From Actinocorallia aurantiaca (lineage in GTDB: Bacteria > Actinomycetota > Actinomycetes > Streptosporangiales > Streptosporangiaceae), in NCBI RefSeq assembly GCF_039533685.1, contig NZ_BAAATZ010000012.1:248001-312000 (forward strand): a stretch of 64,000 bases of DNA. The letters are read 5' to 3'. Below are positions 48,014 to 57,704 of the stretch, piece after piece (position 1 is the stretch's first letter; each line of letters opens with the position of its first letter). The position numbers and the translations under genes are program-made. The notes beneath the pieces were generated by a model. It ran no database searches, was not told the origin of the DNA, and worked only from the letters and a program-made list of their open reading frames with translations.

Positions 48014-49551
48014 GGGACCAGGATGCCGGGGTTGAGGATCCCGGCGGGGTCGAGGCTGCGTTTCACCGCGCGCAGGACCTCCACGCCCAGCGGGCCGATC
48101 TCCTCGGCGTAGGCGGCCCTGTGCTCGGTGCCGACGCCGTGGTGGTGGCTGATCGAGCCGCCCGCCGCGATGATCGCCTCGTTGACGGCGGTCTTCGCCT
48201 CGTCCCAGTCGGCGTCCCGGCCGATCCGGCCGGAGACGATCGTGAAGTACAGGGAGGCGGACGAGGCGTAGACGTGGGAGATGTGGCACATGACGAGATG
48301 GCCGGGCAGCGCGGCTTTGACCGCTTCGTAGAGGACGGGGATGTTCGACCAGAACGTCGTCGTCTCCAGCGTCTCCACAAAGGCGCCCACGTCCAGCAGC
48401 GAATCGCGCAGGTAGGGGGCGCCGAACCGGCCGTGCTCCCAGCTCTCGCCCGGCCCCGCGCCCAGGGCGGTGCCGCCGAGCGAGGACAGGACGGCGTGCG
48501 TCCGGTCCCTGCGGACGGCCACCTCTCCCGCCTGGCCCTCGTAGCCGACGATGGCCAGGCAGCCGGAGTCTCCCTCCCCGATGGTCTCGGTGCGGGCGAG
48601 GCCGACCATCGTCTCGGTCTCGTCCGACAAGCGCAGGACGGTGGGCATCGGGCCGTCCTGGGAGAGCCTGCGGAGCGCGGCGGCGCCGGAGGCGAAGTCG
48701 GGGAAGCGCCAGCCCTCGTAGAGCCTGACCTCCGGCAGGGGGCGGATCCGGACGGTCAGCGAGGTGATGACGCCGAACGCGCCCTCGGAGCCGAGGACGA
48801 GCTGGCGCAGGTCCGGTCCGGCCGCCGACTTCTGCGCCCGGCCCAGGGTGAGGGTGCCGGACGGCGTCGCGACGGTCATCCCGACGACGAGCTCGTCGAA
48901 CCTGCCGTATCCGGCGGAGGACTGGCCGCTGGAGCGGGCGGCGGCGAACCCGCCGATGCTCGCCCACTCGAAGGACTGCGGGAAGTGCCCGATCGTGTAG
49001 CCGCGCTCGCCCAGCAGCTCCTCGGCCCGCGGACCGCGCAGCCCCACCTGGAGGGTGGCGGTGCGGCTGACCTCGTCCACTTCGAGAAGTTCGTCCAGGC
49101 GGCGCAGGTCCAGCGCGACGAAGGCGGGGGCCTCGGGCGCCAGCCCGCCGACGACCGAGGTGCCCCCGCCGAACGGGACGACCGCGAAACCGTGCGCGGT
49201 GGCCAGTTCCAGCACGCCCAGGACGTCCTCGTGGGTGGCGGGCAGGACCACCGCGTCGGGGGTCTGGGAGGTGTCCCCCCGCCGGATACGCAGCAGGTCG
49301 GGGGTGGACTTGCCGCCGGTGTGGCGGACCCGCTCCTCGGCGTCCGCGCGCACCTCGGCGATCTTTCCGAGCGCCGCGAGCACGTCCTGGTCGAGCCGGG
49401 GCTCGGGTGGTGCGATGTCGGAGAGCGCGACGGGGGATTCGTCCCTCGGCTGGACGCCGAGCAGTTCCCGCAGCAGTGTGGTGACCGACTCGGGCAGGGG
49501 GGTGGCCTTGGCCGGGTCTCCCCAGCCCGACCACGACATCTGTACGGGCAC
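48010..49551 (-). CDS. FAD-binding oxidase of the alkyldihydroxyacetonephosphate synthase type
   Basis: The 513-residue flavoprotein has a VAO-type FAD domain (RRGDTSQTPDAVVLPATHEDV; VVPFGGGTSVVGG; SFEWASIGGFAAARSSGQSS; GSEGAFGVIT). Near the C-terminus it has SISHHHGVGTEHR, the His-rich motif of alkyl-DHAP synthase, which makes the ether bond of ether lipids. Bacterial relatives are annotated as AGPS-like. A GTG at 49551 is chosen because GGAGGAA lies 5 bases upstream. The ATG at 49596 would leave only 8 bases to the divergent TetR gene. With the lipid kinase downstream and glycerol-3-phosphate dehydrogenase in the divergent operon, an ether-lipid or glycerolipid role is likely. Confidence 0.88.
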   Translation of the reverse strand: MPVQMSWSGWGDPAKATPLPESVTTLLRELLGVQPRDESPVALSDIAPPEPRLDQDVLAALGKIAEVRADAEERVRHTGGKSTPDLLRIRRGDTSQTPDAVVLPATHEDVLGVLELATAHGFAVVPFGGGTSVVGGLAPEAPAFVALDLRRLDELLEVDEVSRTATLQVGLRGPRAEELLGERGYTIGHFPQSFEWASIGGFAAARSSGQSSAGYGRFDELVVGMTVATPSGTLTLGRAQKSAAGPDLRQLVLGSEGAFGVITSLTVRIRPLPEVRLYEGWRFPDFASGAAALRRLSQDGPMPTVLRLSDETETMVGLARTETIGEGDSGCLAIVGYEGQAGEVAVRRDRTHAVLSSLGGTALGAGPGESWEHGRFGAPYLRDSLLDVGAFVETLETTTFWSNIPVLYEAVKAALPGHLVMCHISHVYASSASLYFTIVSGRIGRDADWDEAKTAVNEAIIAAGGSISHHHGVGTEHRAAYAEEIGPLGVEVLRAVKRSLDPAGILNPGILVP

Positions 49552-49604
49552 CGCGGTTCCTCCCAGCGTTTGCTGTACCTGCTTCTTATGGTTCACTGTG
49601 ACAT

Positions 49605-50242
49605 ATGACGTCCATTCGTCACAACCACAGGTACGGACGCACCGACGAGGAGGCGGTCCTCGACGCGGCCCGCGACTGCGTGCTCGCCGTGGGCGTCCGC
49701 CGCACCACGCTCACCGACATCGCCCGCAGGGCGGGCGTCTCCCGGATGACCCTCTACCGGCGCTGGCCCGACGTGCAGACGATCGTCGGCGACCTGATGA
49801 CCCGGGAATGGCTCGCCCTCGCCGAGTCCGTCATGGCCGGCAGCTCCGGCGACGCGCGCACCCGCCTGGTCGACACCCTGGTGCGGGGCACCCGGGCCTT
49901 CCGCGGGCACCCGCTGCTGCGCAAGATCGTGGAAGTGGACCCCGAGCTGCTGCTCCCCTACCTGCTCACCCGGACGGGAGCCAGCCAGGAGGCCTTCCTG
50001 GAGCTCATCGAACGCGAACTCGTCCGCGGCCACGAGGACGGCACCGTGCGGACGGACGTCCCTGCCCGCCAGGCGCGCGCCGTGCTGCTGGTCGTCCAGG
50101 GCTTCGCGCTGTCGCTGCCCACGATGCTCGGCGAGGGCGACCTGTCCGCGGAGCGCTTCGACGAAGAGCTCCGCCTCCTCCTCCAACGATTCCTCACCCC
50201 CGAACGCCCCGAACGCCCCGGACGTCCCGAAGGGAACGCGCA

Positions 50243-50246
<4 letters not shown>
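49605..50246 (+). CDS. TetR-family regulator of the glycerolipid locus
   Basis: The 213-residue protein has a helix-turn-helix (AVLDAARDCVLAVGVRRTTLTDIARRAGVSRMTLYRRWPDVQTIVGDLM) and a helical ligand domain with LLRKIVEVDPELLLPYLLTRTGASQEAFLELIERELVRG. It is divergent from the alkyl-DHAP-synthase-like gene (53-base gap) and overlaps glpD by 3 bases at its end (stop 50244-50246, GTG start 50243). This makes it the probable local regulator of both directions. A TTCAC-T-GTGA inverted repeat near 49590-49600 in the gap is a possible binding site. Confidence 0.9.
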
Positions 50247-51817
<1,571 letters not shown>

Positions 51818-51850
51818 GGTGTGCCTCCCTCCTTGGCCGGGCAGGCCAAG

Positions 51851-51869
51851 TTAGGTTAGGGTGACCTAA
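51851..51869. promoter_or_regulatory. Iron box (DtxR/IdeR/DmdR-type operator)
   Basis: TTAGGTTAGGGTGACCTAA agrees with the DtxR/IdeR iron-box consensus TTAGGTTAGGCTAACCTAA at 17 of 19 positions. It is 29 bases before the start of the sucrase/ferredoxin-like gene. Repression by an iron-loaded regulator and induction by iron limitation are expected. Confidence 0.9.
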
Positions 51870-51898
51870 CTAATTCTCTCGGGGGAGGAGTGAGGACG

Positions 51899-52786
51899 GT
51901 GGCGCATTCGCCTTCCTGTGAACACTGCCCTGGCAGTCACACAGGCGAGCGTCCCTGCCTCGCCAGTGCGACGGTCAAACCGCGCAGCTGGCTGCTGCTC
52001 GAGCATCCGGGGCCCTGGGCGCCCAAGATCGAGAAGATGGGTGTTCCCGTCATCTCCGAGGCCCTGCGGGCCGGGGTGCGTCCGCAGCTCATCCGCCGCC
52101 CCGGCAGGCGCCGGACCGCTCCGCCGACACGCGTCTACGTCGGCTGGTCGGGCGACGACCCCTGGATGGAGGTCCGCGAGGTGGCCGACCCGGCGGAGTT
52201 CGCCGAACTGGACCTCGCGGCCGTCGCCCGGGGCCTGCGCCCCCGCTTCGGGGAGCCGACCGCGGATCCCCTGGTGCTGGTGTGCACACACGGCAAGCGC
52301 AACGTCTGCTGCGCCCGCACGGGCGCTCCCCTGGCCCGCGGCTTGATGGAGCGGTACGGCGATCTCGTCTGGGAGACCACCCACGTGGGCGGCGACCGGT
52401 TCGCCGCGAACATGGTCTGCATGCCGCACGCCCTCTACTACGGCGACCTCGACGACTCCTCGGCGCGGGACGCGGTGGACGCCTACCTGCGCGGCGAGGT
52501 GGCCCTGGAGCGCCTGCGCGGCCGGGCCGGACGGCCGGAGGCCGCGCAGGCCGCCGAGCACTTCGTCCGCGAACGCACCGGACTGATGGGCATAGACGAG
52601 GTGCGTGCGATCTCCGTCACGGGAAACGGCCCTTATATGACCAGGGTCACAGCACGCGGCGACATCTGGTCTGGCACCATCGAACTGGTAGAAAGCCCCA
52701 GCTTCTGCGGCTCCGAGTGCGATGTGAGCGTTCAGACATACCAAATGCGGGGGCTGGCCCTTCACAGCGAAGCGGCCCTCGTGTAA
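51899..52786 (+). CDS. Sucrase/ferredoxin-like thioredoxin-fold protein
   Basis: The 295-residue protein belongs to the Suc_Fer-like family. CTHGKRNVCCARTGAPLA holds the Cys cluster for a thioredoxin-like [2Fe-2S] site, and WETTHVGGDRFAANMVCMPHALYYGDL matches the conserved family segment. A further Cys pair (CGSECDV) lies near the C-terminus. Family members in actinobacteria are commonly linked to siderophore or iron use. The iron box 29 bases upstream supports an iron-starvation role. GTG 51899 is favoured over GTG 51890 because GGAGGAG then lies 8 bases away. Confidence 0.88.
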   Translation: MAHSPSCEHCPGSHTGERPCLASATVKPRSWLLLEHPGPWAPKIEKMGVPVISEALRAGVRPQLIRRPGRRRTAPPTRVYVGWSGDDPWMEVREVADPAEFAELDLAAVARGLRPRFGEPTADPLVLVCTHGKRNVCCARTGAPLARGLMERYGDLVWETTHVGGDRFAANMVCMPHALYYGDLDDSSARDAVDAYLRGEVALERLRGRAGRPEAAQAAEHFVRERTGLMGIDEVRAISVTGNGPYMTRVTARGDIWSGTIELVESPSFCGSECDVSVQTYQMRGLALHSEAALV

Positions 52787-52858
52787 CCTCTCGAAGGCCC
52801 CAGTCGGGGATGCTGCGCCGCGAGCTTACCCATCATAGGGAACACAGCGGCAACTCCA

Positions 52859-52898
52859 GACGTTGTAAATTTCAGCGCTACTAAGCGCTGGCAACGTC
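52859..52898 (+). promoter_or_regulatory. Nested stem-loop in the whiB 5' untranslated region
   Basis: GACGTTG (52859-52865) pairs with CAACGTC (52892-52898). Inside, CAGCGCT (52873-52879) pairs with AGCGCTG (52884-52890) around an ACTA loop, with a 7-base bulge on the left. It lies 42 bases before the whiB start. It could be a regulatory RNA element or a protein-binding palindrome. Confidence 0.5.
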
Positions 52899-52940
52899 TT
52901 TGTCCGAAATTGCTCAGAAATCAACTGAGGTGGGTGTTTC

Positions 52941-53237
52941 ATGGCTCAGGTACGTCGGCAGGCTAACCTCCCCCGTCCCAGCTGGGGCTGGCAGGACGCC
53001 GCCGCGTGCCGGGGGGAAGACCTTGTGCTCTTCTTCGGCCCTGACGGCGAACGTCAGCCCGAGCGGGAAATCCGCGAGCGCAAGGCGAAGCAGGTCTGCA
53101 TGGGCTGCCCCGTCCGCACGGATTGTCTTGACTACGCCGTCTCCCGTCCGGAGAAGTACGGCACCTGGGGCGGTCTGAACGAGGACGAGCGCGCCTCCGA
53201 GCGTCGCCGCCGCATGCGCCGCGCCAACGCCGCCTGA
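52941..53237 (+). CDS. WhiB-family [4Fe-4S] transcription factor
   Basis: This 98-residue WhiB-like protein has four ligand Cys: one in AAACRGEDLVLFF, then QVCMGCPVRTDC (C-x2-C-x5-C). The family turn GTWGGLNEDER and a basic C-terminal tail RRRRMRRA complete it. WhiB proteins bind an iron-sulfur cluster, usually partner the main sigma factor, and control development, redox or stress genes. Which Wbl class it belongs to is not clear to me. It has a structured 5' UTR and no close co-transcribed gene, and ends at two hairpins shared with a convergent gene. Confidence 0.95.
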   Translation: MAQVRRQANLPRPSWGWQDAAACRGEDLVLFFGPDGERQPEREIRERKAKQVCMGCPVRTDCLDYAVSRPEKYGTWGGLNEDERASERRRRMRRANAA

Positions 53238-53274
53238 CATCGGCCGCCGGACCCCGGCACTTCGACGAACGTTC

Positions 53275-53298
53275 ACGGCCCCGGTAATACGGGGCCGT
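53275..53298 (+). terminator. Terminator hairpin after whiB
   Basis: A 9-base stem (ACGGCCCCG and CGGGGCCGT) with a GTAATA loop follows the whiB stop by 37 bases. Confidence 0.7.
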
Positions 53299-53318
53299 TC
53301 GCGTTCACAAAAACAAAA

Positions 53319-53354
53319 AACACAAAAGGCCCTCGCAAGAGGGCCTTTTGTGTT
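53319..53354. terminator. Strong bidirectional terminator hairpin
   Basis: A perfect 16-base stem with a GCAA loop (arms 53319-53334 and 53339-53354) lies between the convergent whiB and phosphotriesterase-like genes. The stem carries runs of A on one side and T on the other, so it acts as an intrinsic terminator in both directions. Confidence 0.92.
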
Positions 53355-53364
53355 AGTTGGAAAC

Positions 53365-54288
53365 CTAGACCGCGAGCCAGCGGAGGGTGTTCTCCCGGGT
53401 GATCAGATCCAGTGCCGCCTCATCCGCGCCGGCGGCGCGCAGGGCCGGCACGAAGTCGTCGTGGACGGTGCCGTAACCCGGGCCGCCGTAGTGGGCGAGC
53501 TGCCCCATCCGGCAGATCCCGCCGCCCAGCAGCAGCCGGTCCGCGTGGCCCGCCTCGATCAGCTCCAGCACCGGCCGGACCGCCCGGTCTCCGGTGGCCG
53601 CCAGCCGCCCGAAGGAGACGTAGGCCCCCAGTTCGGCGAGCTTGCGGTGCGCTCCCGGGTCGCCGGTCAGGCTCTGCTGCCCGACGGCGATCTTCTCGGG
53701 GGCCACCCCGGACTCCAGCAGCAGTTCGAGCTGGGCCGTCCCGGAGCGGCCGTGGGTGGCGATCGCCAGCCCCGACTGCAGGGAGGCCGCCGCCGCGGCC
53801 CGCAGCGCCGCCTCCTCCGCCGGAGTGGGCTGCTCTCCCCAGCAGCCGACCTCGCCGATGACGCCGGGCAGGACGCTGGTTCCGTCCATGCCGAAGCCGA
53901 TCTCGGCGATCAGCCGCTCGGCCAGCCGGCCCGCGTCCGCGTCCCGCGCGCTCACCGGGTGGAAGGGCTCGCAGAAGAAGCCGGTGCCCGCCACGACGGC
54001 GACCCCGCTGGCCGCGCTGATCCGGGCCAGGGCCGAGGCGTCGCGCCCCATGCCCAGGCAGGTGAGCTCGACCACGAGGCCGAGCTCCTGCCGCTCGCGC
54101 AGCCGGGTCAGCTCGTCGCAGACGTGGATCTCCTCGTCCAGGAAGCGGCCCGGGTCCGACTCCGCGCGGACCGGCCAGCGCAGGTCCATCCGCAGGTGCT
54201 CGTGGGCGAGCGTCCTGCCCGCCAGGTCGGAGATCGGCATCCGGCCCGTCACCGTACGAATATGGGGTTCAGTGGCAGGGTCCGTCAT
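53365..54288 (-). CDS. Phosphotriesterase-family amidohydrolase homologue with altered metal site
   Basis: The 307-residue TIM-barrel protein is of the PHP/phosphotriesterase type. LAHEHLRMD gives the HxH pair (about residue 29), GVIGEVGCWG places Glu at the bridging-ligand position, and IATHGRSG gives one more metal His. Two usual ligands are not seen. Where relatives read VIGH-x-D it reads AVGQQSLTG (His to Gln). Where the catalytic Asp lies in LS-x-D it reads LLLGGGICR (Asp to Gly). Metal binding and hydrolysis may be altered. No signal peptide is present. The substrate is unknown; a lactonase-like or binding role is possible. Confidence 0.82.
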   Translation of the reverse strand: MTDPATEPHIRTVTGRMPISDLAGRTLAHEHLRMDLRWPVRAESDPGRFLDEEIHVCDELTRLRERQELGLVVELTCLGMGRDASALARISAASGVAVVAGTGFFCEPFHPVSARDADAGRLAERLIAEIGFGMDGTSVLPGVIGEVGCWGEQPTPAEEAALRAAAAASLQSGLAIATHGRSGTAQLELLLESGVAPEKIAVGQQSLTGDPGAHRKLAELGAYVSFGRLAATGDRAVRPVLELIEAGHADRLLLGGGICRMGQLAHYGGPGYGTVHDDFVPALRAAGADEAALDLITRENTLRWLAV

Positions 54289-54367
54289 GGCAGGCGAGGT
54301 TACGCGAACTTTGCCGGAAGTAGTGCAACCTGTTCGGATTCTTTACACGGCCGCCGGCGAGGGCCCC

Positions 54368-55327
54368 TCAGTAGCCGTGGCTCCTCATCAGGGCCACCGC
54401 GCGGGCCCGCGACGTCCCCGGGGCGGGCCACCTCCGGTCCACCTCGGCGTTCAGGCAGGCCCCCACCAGGACCGCGAAGGCCGTCACGTACAGCCAGGCC
54501 ATGAGGGCGATCGGGGCGGCCAGGGAGGCGCTCACCGAGACGCCGGTCAGCGACTCCGACAGGTAGACCCGCAGCAGGACGCTGCCGCCGATCCAGAAGA
54601 CCATCGCCACGACCGCGCCGGGCAGCTCCCGCCACCAGGCCGTCCGCACCGGGACGCTCAGGTGGTACAGCAGGCTGAGGAAGAGGATCGACAGGACCAG
54701 CAGGACCGGCCAGTAGAGCATCGAGACCAGCCCGGAGGTCGCGGGGAACGTCCGCCGCACCAGGGCGGGGCCGGCGATCATCAGCGGGATGACGACCACC
54801 GCGACGACCAATCCCACGATGTAGAGGAAGAAGGACTTCAGCCGGGTGCGGATGACGCCGCGGACGCCGTCCAGGCCGTAGGAGATCGTGATCGTGTCGA
54901 CGTAGACGCTGAGCGCCCGCGACCCGGCCCACAGGGAGATCAGGAAGCCCACCGAGATGATCCCGATCCGCTCGCCGCGCACCACGTCGTCCACCAGCGG
55001 CCGCACCACCTTGTCCACGGCGGGCTCGGTGAGGAAGGTCCGGGACTTGGCGATGATCCAGCCGCTGATCTCCTGGACGAGGTCGGGCCCGAGCAGGCCG
55101 CTCAGATGGCCCACGCTGGAGACCAGGCCGAGGAAGAGGGGAGGCAGGGAGAGCAGAGCCCAGAAGGCGGCCTCGGCGGCCAGGCCGGTGATCCGGTAGT
55201 GGAACGCGGTGACGGTGGTGCCCTTCGTCAGCGCCCAGAACACACGGCACAGCCCGGCCACCCTTCGGGTGGACCTGCCGGCGGGGGACTCCGCGACCTG
55301 CGGGGAAGCAGTCGTCACGACGACCAC
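54368..55327 (-). CDS. YihY/BrkB-family membrane protein
   Basis: This 319-residue protein has six membrane helices: FHYRITGLAAEAAFWALLSLPPLFLGLVSSVG, IISVGFLISLWAGSRALSVYVDTI, FLYIVGLVVAVVVIPLMIAG, MLYWPVLLVLSILFLSLLYHLSV, ELPGAVVAMVFWIGGSVLLRVYL and SLAAPIALMAWLYVTAFAVLVGACLNAEVDRR. The last helix matches the YihY/BrkB/YhjD signature. Family function is unclear; roles in envelope transport have been suggested. The GTG at 55327 (VVVVTTASPQ) is used. A TAAGCC box about 7 bases upstream suggests a leaderless transcript. Longer readings overlap the sulfite operon leader. Confidence 0.85.
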   Translation of the reverse strand: MVVVTTASPQVAESPAGRSTRRVAGLCRVFWALTKGTTVTAFHYRITGLAAEAAFWALLSLPPLFLGLVSSVGHLSGLLGPDLVQEISGWIIAKSRTFLTEPAVDKVVRPLVDDVVRGERIGIISVGFLISLWAGSRALSVYVDTITISYGLDGVRGVIRTRLKSFFLYIVGLVVAVVVIPLMIAGPALVRRTFPATSGLVSMLYWPVLLVLSILFLSLLYHLSVPVRTAWWRELPGAVVAMVFWIGGSVLLRVYLSESLTGVSVSASLAAPIALMAWLYVTAFAVLVGACLNAEVDRRWPAPGTSRARAVALMRSHGY

Positions 55328-55483
55328 CGTAGGGCTTAGCCTGCCCGGATCATGCCACCTTGCCCAAATCAATAGATCATCTCCGGCGCGCCGTTCTCCC
55401 GGGCCCCCCGGCTCTCCACCCGGTATGAGCTTGCCCACACACCCGGTGTTCGGGGCATCCGGCCTGATAGGTGACACTGAGTT

Positions 55484-55612
55484 ATGATCTGTGCTGCGTG
55501 CCGGGAGCGGCGTCACGAGGACTGCAGGGGCGGGACCTGGTGTGACTGCCAGCACCAGCCCCCGGCCGGGCCCACCGAGGAGGAGCCCCTCAACTGGGTG
55601 AGGCAGGGATGA
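55484..55612 (+). CDS. Cys-rich microprotein upstream of sulfite reductase
   Basis: This 42-residue protein has the sequence blocks MICAACRERRHEDCRGG, TWCDCQHQPPAGP and TEEEPLNWVRQG. Four of its five Cys plus His residues (CxxC, C, CxC-H) form a likely zinc knuckle. The C-terminal acidic-aromatic end is not random. The start has no good Shine-Dalgarno sequence, but GATAGG lies about 11 bases upstream, so it may be leaderless. It precedes the Cys-containing leader frame and the sulfite reductase gene. I recall similar short Cys-rich frames near actinomycete genes but cannot name the family. It is below the length most gene finders report. Confidence 0.6.
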   Translation: MICAACRERRHEDCRGGTWCDCQHQPPAGPTEEEPLNWVRQG

Positions 55613-55677
55613 CCGCCAGGTGTCCACATGACGGACGTGACTGGACAACGACGGCTACGCCGTGTCAAAGTCGAACC

Positions 55678-55758
55678 ATGACTGCTGCCTGTGACCCGCT
55701 GCTGGTGATGCGCCGGCACGTGGACTTCCTCCGGGTCCGCAGCGCCATCTGTCGGTAA
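55678..55758 (+). CDS. Sulfite-operon leader peptide with C-terminal Cys codon
   Basis: A 26-residue frame from ATG 55678 ends LRVRSAICR and contains MRRHVDFLRVRSAICR. This closely resembles the small Cys-containing leader frames known upstream of sulfate and sulfite assimilation genes in actinobacteria, which are thought to sense cysteine by ribosome stalling. The frame is 150 bases upstream of the sulfite reductase start. An internal GTG or ATG (residues 10-11) could be the true start. Regulation by Cys supply is inferred from that homology. Confidence 0.75.
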   Translation: MTAACDPLLVMRRHVDFLRVRSAICR

Positions 55759-55908
55759 CGCCCTGACCATGCCCCGACGTATTTCCGGGCGCGTGGCGAT
55801 ACCGGCGTGACCGCTCACTGAGTCTCACTGACGAGCCCGCAGACCGAGCCGGACACCGGGTCCTGCCACGCTGCCCTCCGTAGCTTCACCCTGGAGAGGA
55901 CACGCGCC

Positions 55909-57552
55909 GTGCCGCCCCACAAGCGAGGCGAGGGTCAATGGGCCCTTGGATACCGCGAGCCGCTGAACAAGAACGAAGAGACCAAGAAGAACGACGACCC
56001 GCTGAACGTGGGCCGCCGGATCGTCGAGATCTACAGCAAGACGGGGTTCGACTCGATCGACCCCGCCGACCTGCGCGGCCGGTTCCGCTGGTACGGCCTC
56101 TACACCCAGCGCAAGCCCGGCATCGACGGCGGCAAGACCGGCTCCATCCCCGAGGAGGAGCTCGACGACCGCTACTTCATGATGCGGGTGCGCATCGACG
56201 GCCGTCAGCTGAGCGCGGCGCAGCTGCGCGTCCTGGCGGACATCTCCGTCAAGTACGCGCGCAACACCGCCGACATCACCGACCGGCAGAACATCCAGTA
56301 CCACTGGATCGCCATCGAGGACGTCCCGGCGATCTGGGACGCGCTGGAGAGCGTCGGCCTGACCACCATGGAGGCCTGCGGCGACTCCCCGCGCGCCTTC
56401 CTCAACTGCCCGCTGGCCGGGATCGCCGAGGACGAGATCCTCGACGCCACGCCCCAGGCCGACGAGATCCGCGAGCGCTACATCGGCTCGAAGGAGTTCT
56501 CGAACCTGCCGCGCAAGTTCAAGACCGCGATCTCCGGCTGCTCCTCGCACTGCACGGTGCACGAGATCAACGACATCTCCTTCGTCGGCGTGGTCAACGA
56601 GGCCGGCGAGGTCGGCTACGACCTGTTCGTCGGCGGCGGCCTGTCCACCAACCCGATGTTCGCCAAGCGGCTGGGCGTGTTCGTCCGCCCCGAGCAGGTG
56701 CACGAGGTCTGGAAGGGCGTCATCTCGGTCTTCCGCGACTACGGCTACCGCCGGCTGCGGCACCGCGCCCGGATCAAGTTCCTGATCAGCGACTGGGGAG
56801 CGGAGAAGTTCCGCGACGTGCTCCAGAAGGAGTACCTCGGCTACGAGCTGCCCGACGGCCCGCCGCCGGCGCCGCCCAAGGCCCAGCGCGACCACGTCGG
56901 CATCCACCGCCAGAAGGACGGCAACTACTACGTCGGGTTCGCCCCGCGGGTGGGCCGGGTCAACGGCGAGAAGCTGAACGCGATCGCCGACCTGGCCGAG
57001 CGCTACGGCTCCGGCCGCACCGCGCTCACCACCGAGCAGAAGATGATCGTCCTGGACGTTCCCCAGGAGAACACCGAGGCCCTGGCCGAGGAACTGGAGA
57101 AGCACGACCTGCAGGTCCGCCCGTCGGTGTTCCGCCGCCAGAGCATGGCGTGCACCGGCATCGAGTACTGCAAGCTCGCGATCGTCGAGACCAAGCAGCG
57201 CACGATGGACCTCACGGACGAGCTGGAGAAGCGGCTCCCGACGTTCGACCGGCCGCTCACCATCAACATGAACGGCTGCCCGAACTCCTGCGCCCGCGTC
57301 CAGGTCGCCGACATCGGCCTGAAGGGCCAGCTCGTCGTCGACGAGGACGGCAACCAGGTCGAGGGCTACCAGATCCACCTGGGCGGGCAGCTCGGGGAGA
57401 CCTTCGGCAAGAAGGTCCGCGGCCTGAAGACCACGTCGGCCAACCTCACCGACTACGTCGAGCGGGTCGTGCGCCGGTACGACGAGCAGCGCGCCGAGGG
57501 CGAGACCTTCGCCCAGTGGGTCGGCCGCGCCGACGAAGCCGACCTCAAGTAG
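55909..57552 (+). CDS. Ferredoxin-dependent nitrite/sulfite reductase
   Basis: The 547-residue siroheme/[4Fe-4S] reductase has two tandem ferredoxin-like units. RWYGLYTQRKPG carries the Tyr, and TTMEACGDSPR the Cys, of the Tyr-Cys pair seen in the Mycobacterium tuberculosis sulfite reductase. Cluster ligands lie in ACTGIEYC (C-x5-C) and GCPNSC (C-x3-C) in the C-terminal half. It reduces sulfite to sulfide for cysteine synthesis, with electrons from ferredoxin; context (cysH, chelatase) favours sulfite over nitrite. GTG 55909 is preceded by GGAGAGGA at 8 bases. The zinc-ribbon gene follows after 8 bases. Confidence 0.95.
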   Translation: MPPHKRGEGQWALGYREPLNKNEETKKNDDPLNVGRRIVEIYSKTGFDSIDPADLRGRFRWYGLYTQRKPGIDGGKTGSIPEEELDDRYFMMRVRIDGRQLSAAQLRVLADISVKYARNTADITDRQNIQYHWIAIEDVPAIWDALESVGLTTMEACGDSPRAFLNCPLAGIAEDEILDATPQADEIRERYIGSKEFSNLPRKFKTAISGCSSHCTVHEINDISFVGVVNEAGEVGYDLFVGGGLSTNPMFAKRLGVFVRPEQVHEVWKGVISVFRDYGYRRLRHRARIKFLISDWGAEKFRDVLQKEYLGYELPDGPPPAPPKAQRDHVGIHRQKDGNYYVGFAPRVGRVNGEKLNAIADLAERYGSGRTALTTEQKMIVLDVPQENTEALAEELEKHDLQVRPSVFRRQSMACTGIEYCKLAIVETKQRTMDLTDELEKRLPTFDRPLTINMNGCPNSCARVQVADIGLKGQLVVDEDGNQVEGYQIHLGGQLGETFGKKVRGLKTTSANLTDYVERVVRRYDEQRAEGETFAQWVGRADEADLK

Positions 57553-57560
57553 GGGCAGGA

Positions 57561-57704
57561 ATGAGCGAGCGCGCCGTTCCGTTCTACTGCCCGTACTGCG
57601 GAGACGAAGACCTAGTTCCCTTCGAGGGGGACGGGACCTGGTACTGCCGGGCCTGTGCCCGCAAGTTCCGTGTGACCTTCCTCGGGATTGGAGCCCCCCG
57701 GTGA
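57561..57704 (+). CDS. Small zinc-ribbon protein of the sulfite operon
   Basis: This 47-residue protein is VPFYCPYCGDEDLVPFE...GTWYCRACARKFRVTFLG. Two CxxC pairs (CPYC and CRAC) form a zinc ribbon of the kind found between sulfite reductase and cysH in many actinobacteria. Its role is unknown; assembly or regulation of the reductase is conceivable. GGGGCAGGA precedes the ATG. Its stop overlaps the cysH start (GTGA, 57701-57704), so it is made together with the rest of the operon. It is easily missed for length. Confidence 0.9.
   Translation: MSERAVPFYCPYCGDEDLVPFEGDGTWYCRACARKFRVTFLGIGAPR

Noticed and set aside
49552..49596. ATG start of the AGPS-like gene at 49596
   Set aside because: It would leave 8 bases between divergent genes and has no ribosome binding site; GTG 49551 has GGAGGAA at 5 bases.
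55440..55620. SAM or cobalamin riboswitch in the leader of the sulfite operon
   Set aside because: I looked for the conserved cores of these classes and did not find them. The sequence is better explained as a small Cys-rich coding frame.
55340..55648. N-terminal extension of the BrkB-like protein
   Set aside because: The extra ~107 residues are antisense to the Cys-rich microprotein, lack similarity, and would put the start within the sulfite operon leader.
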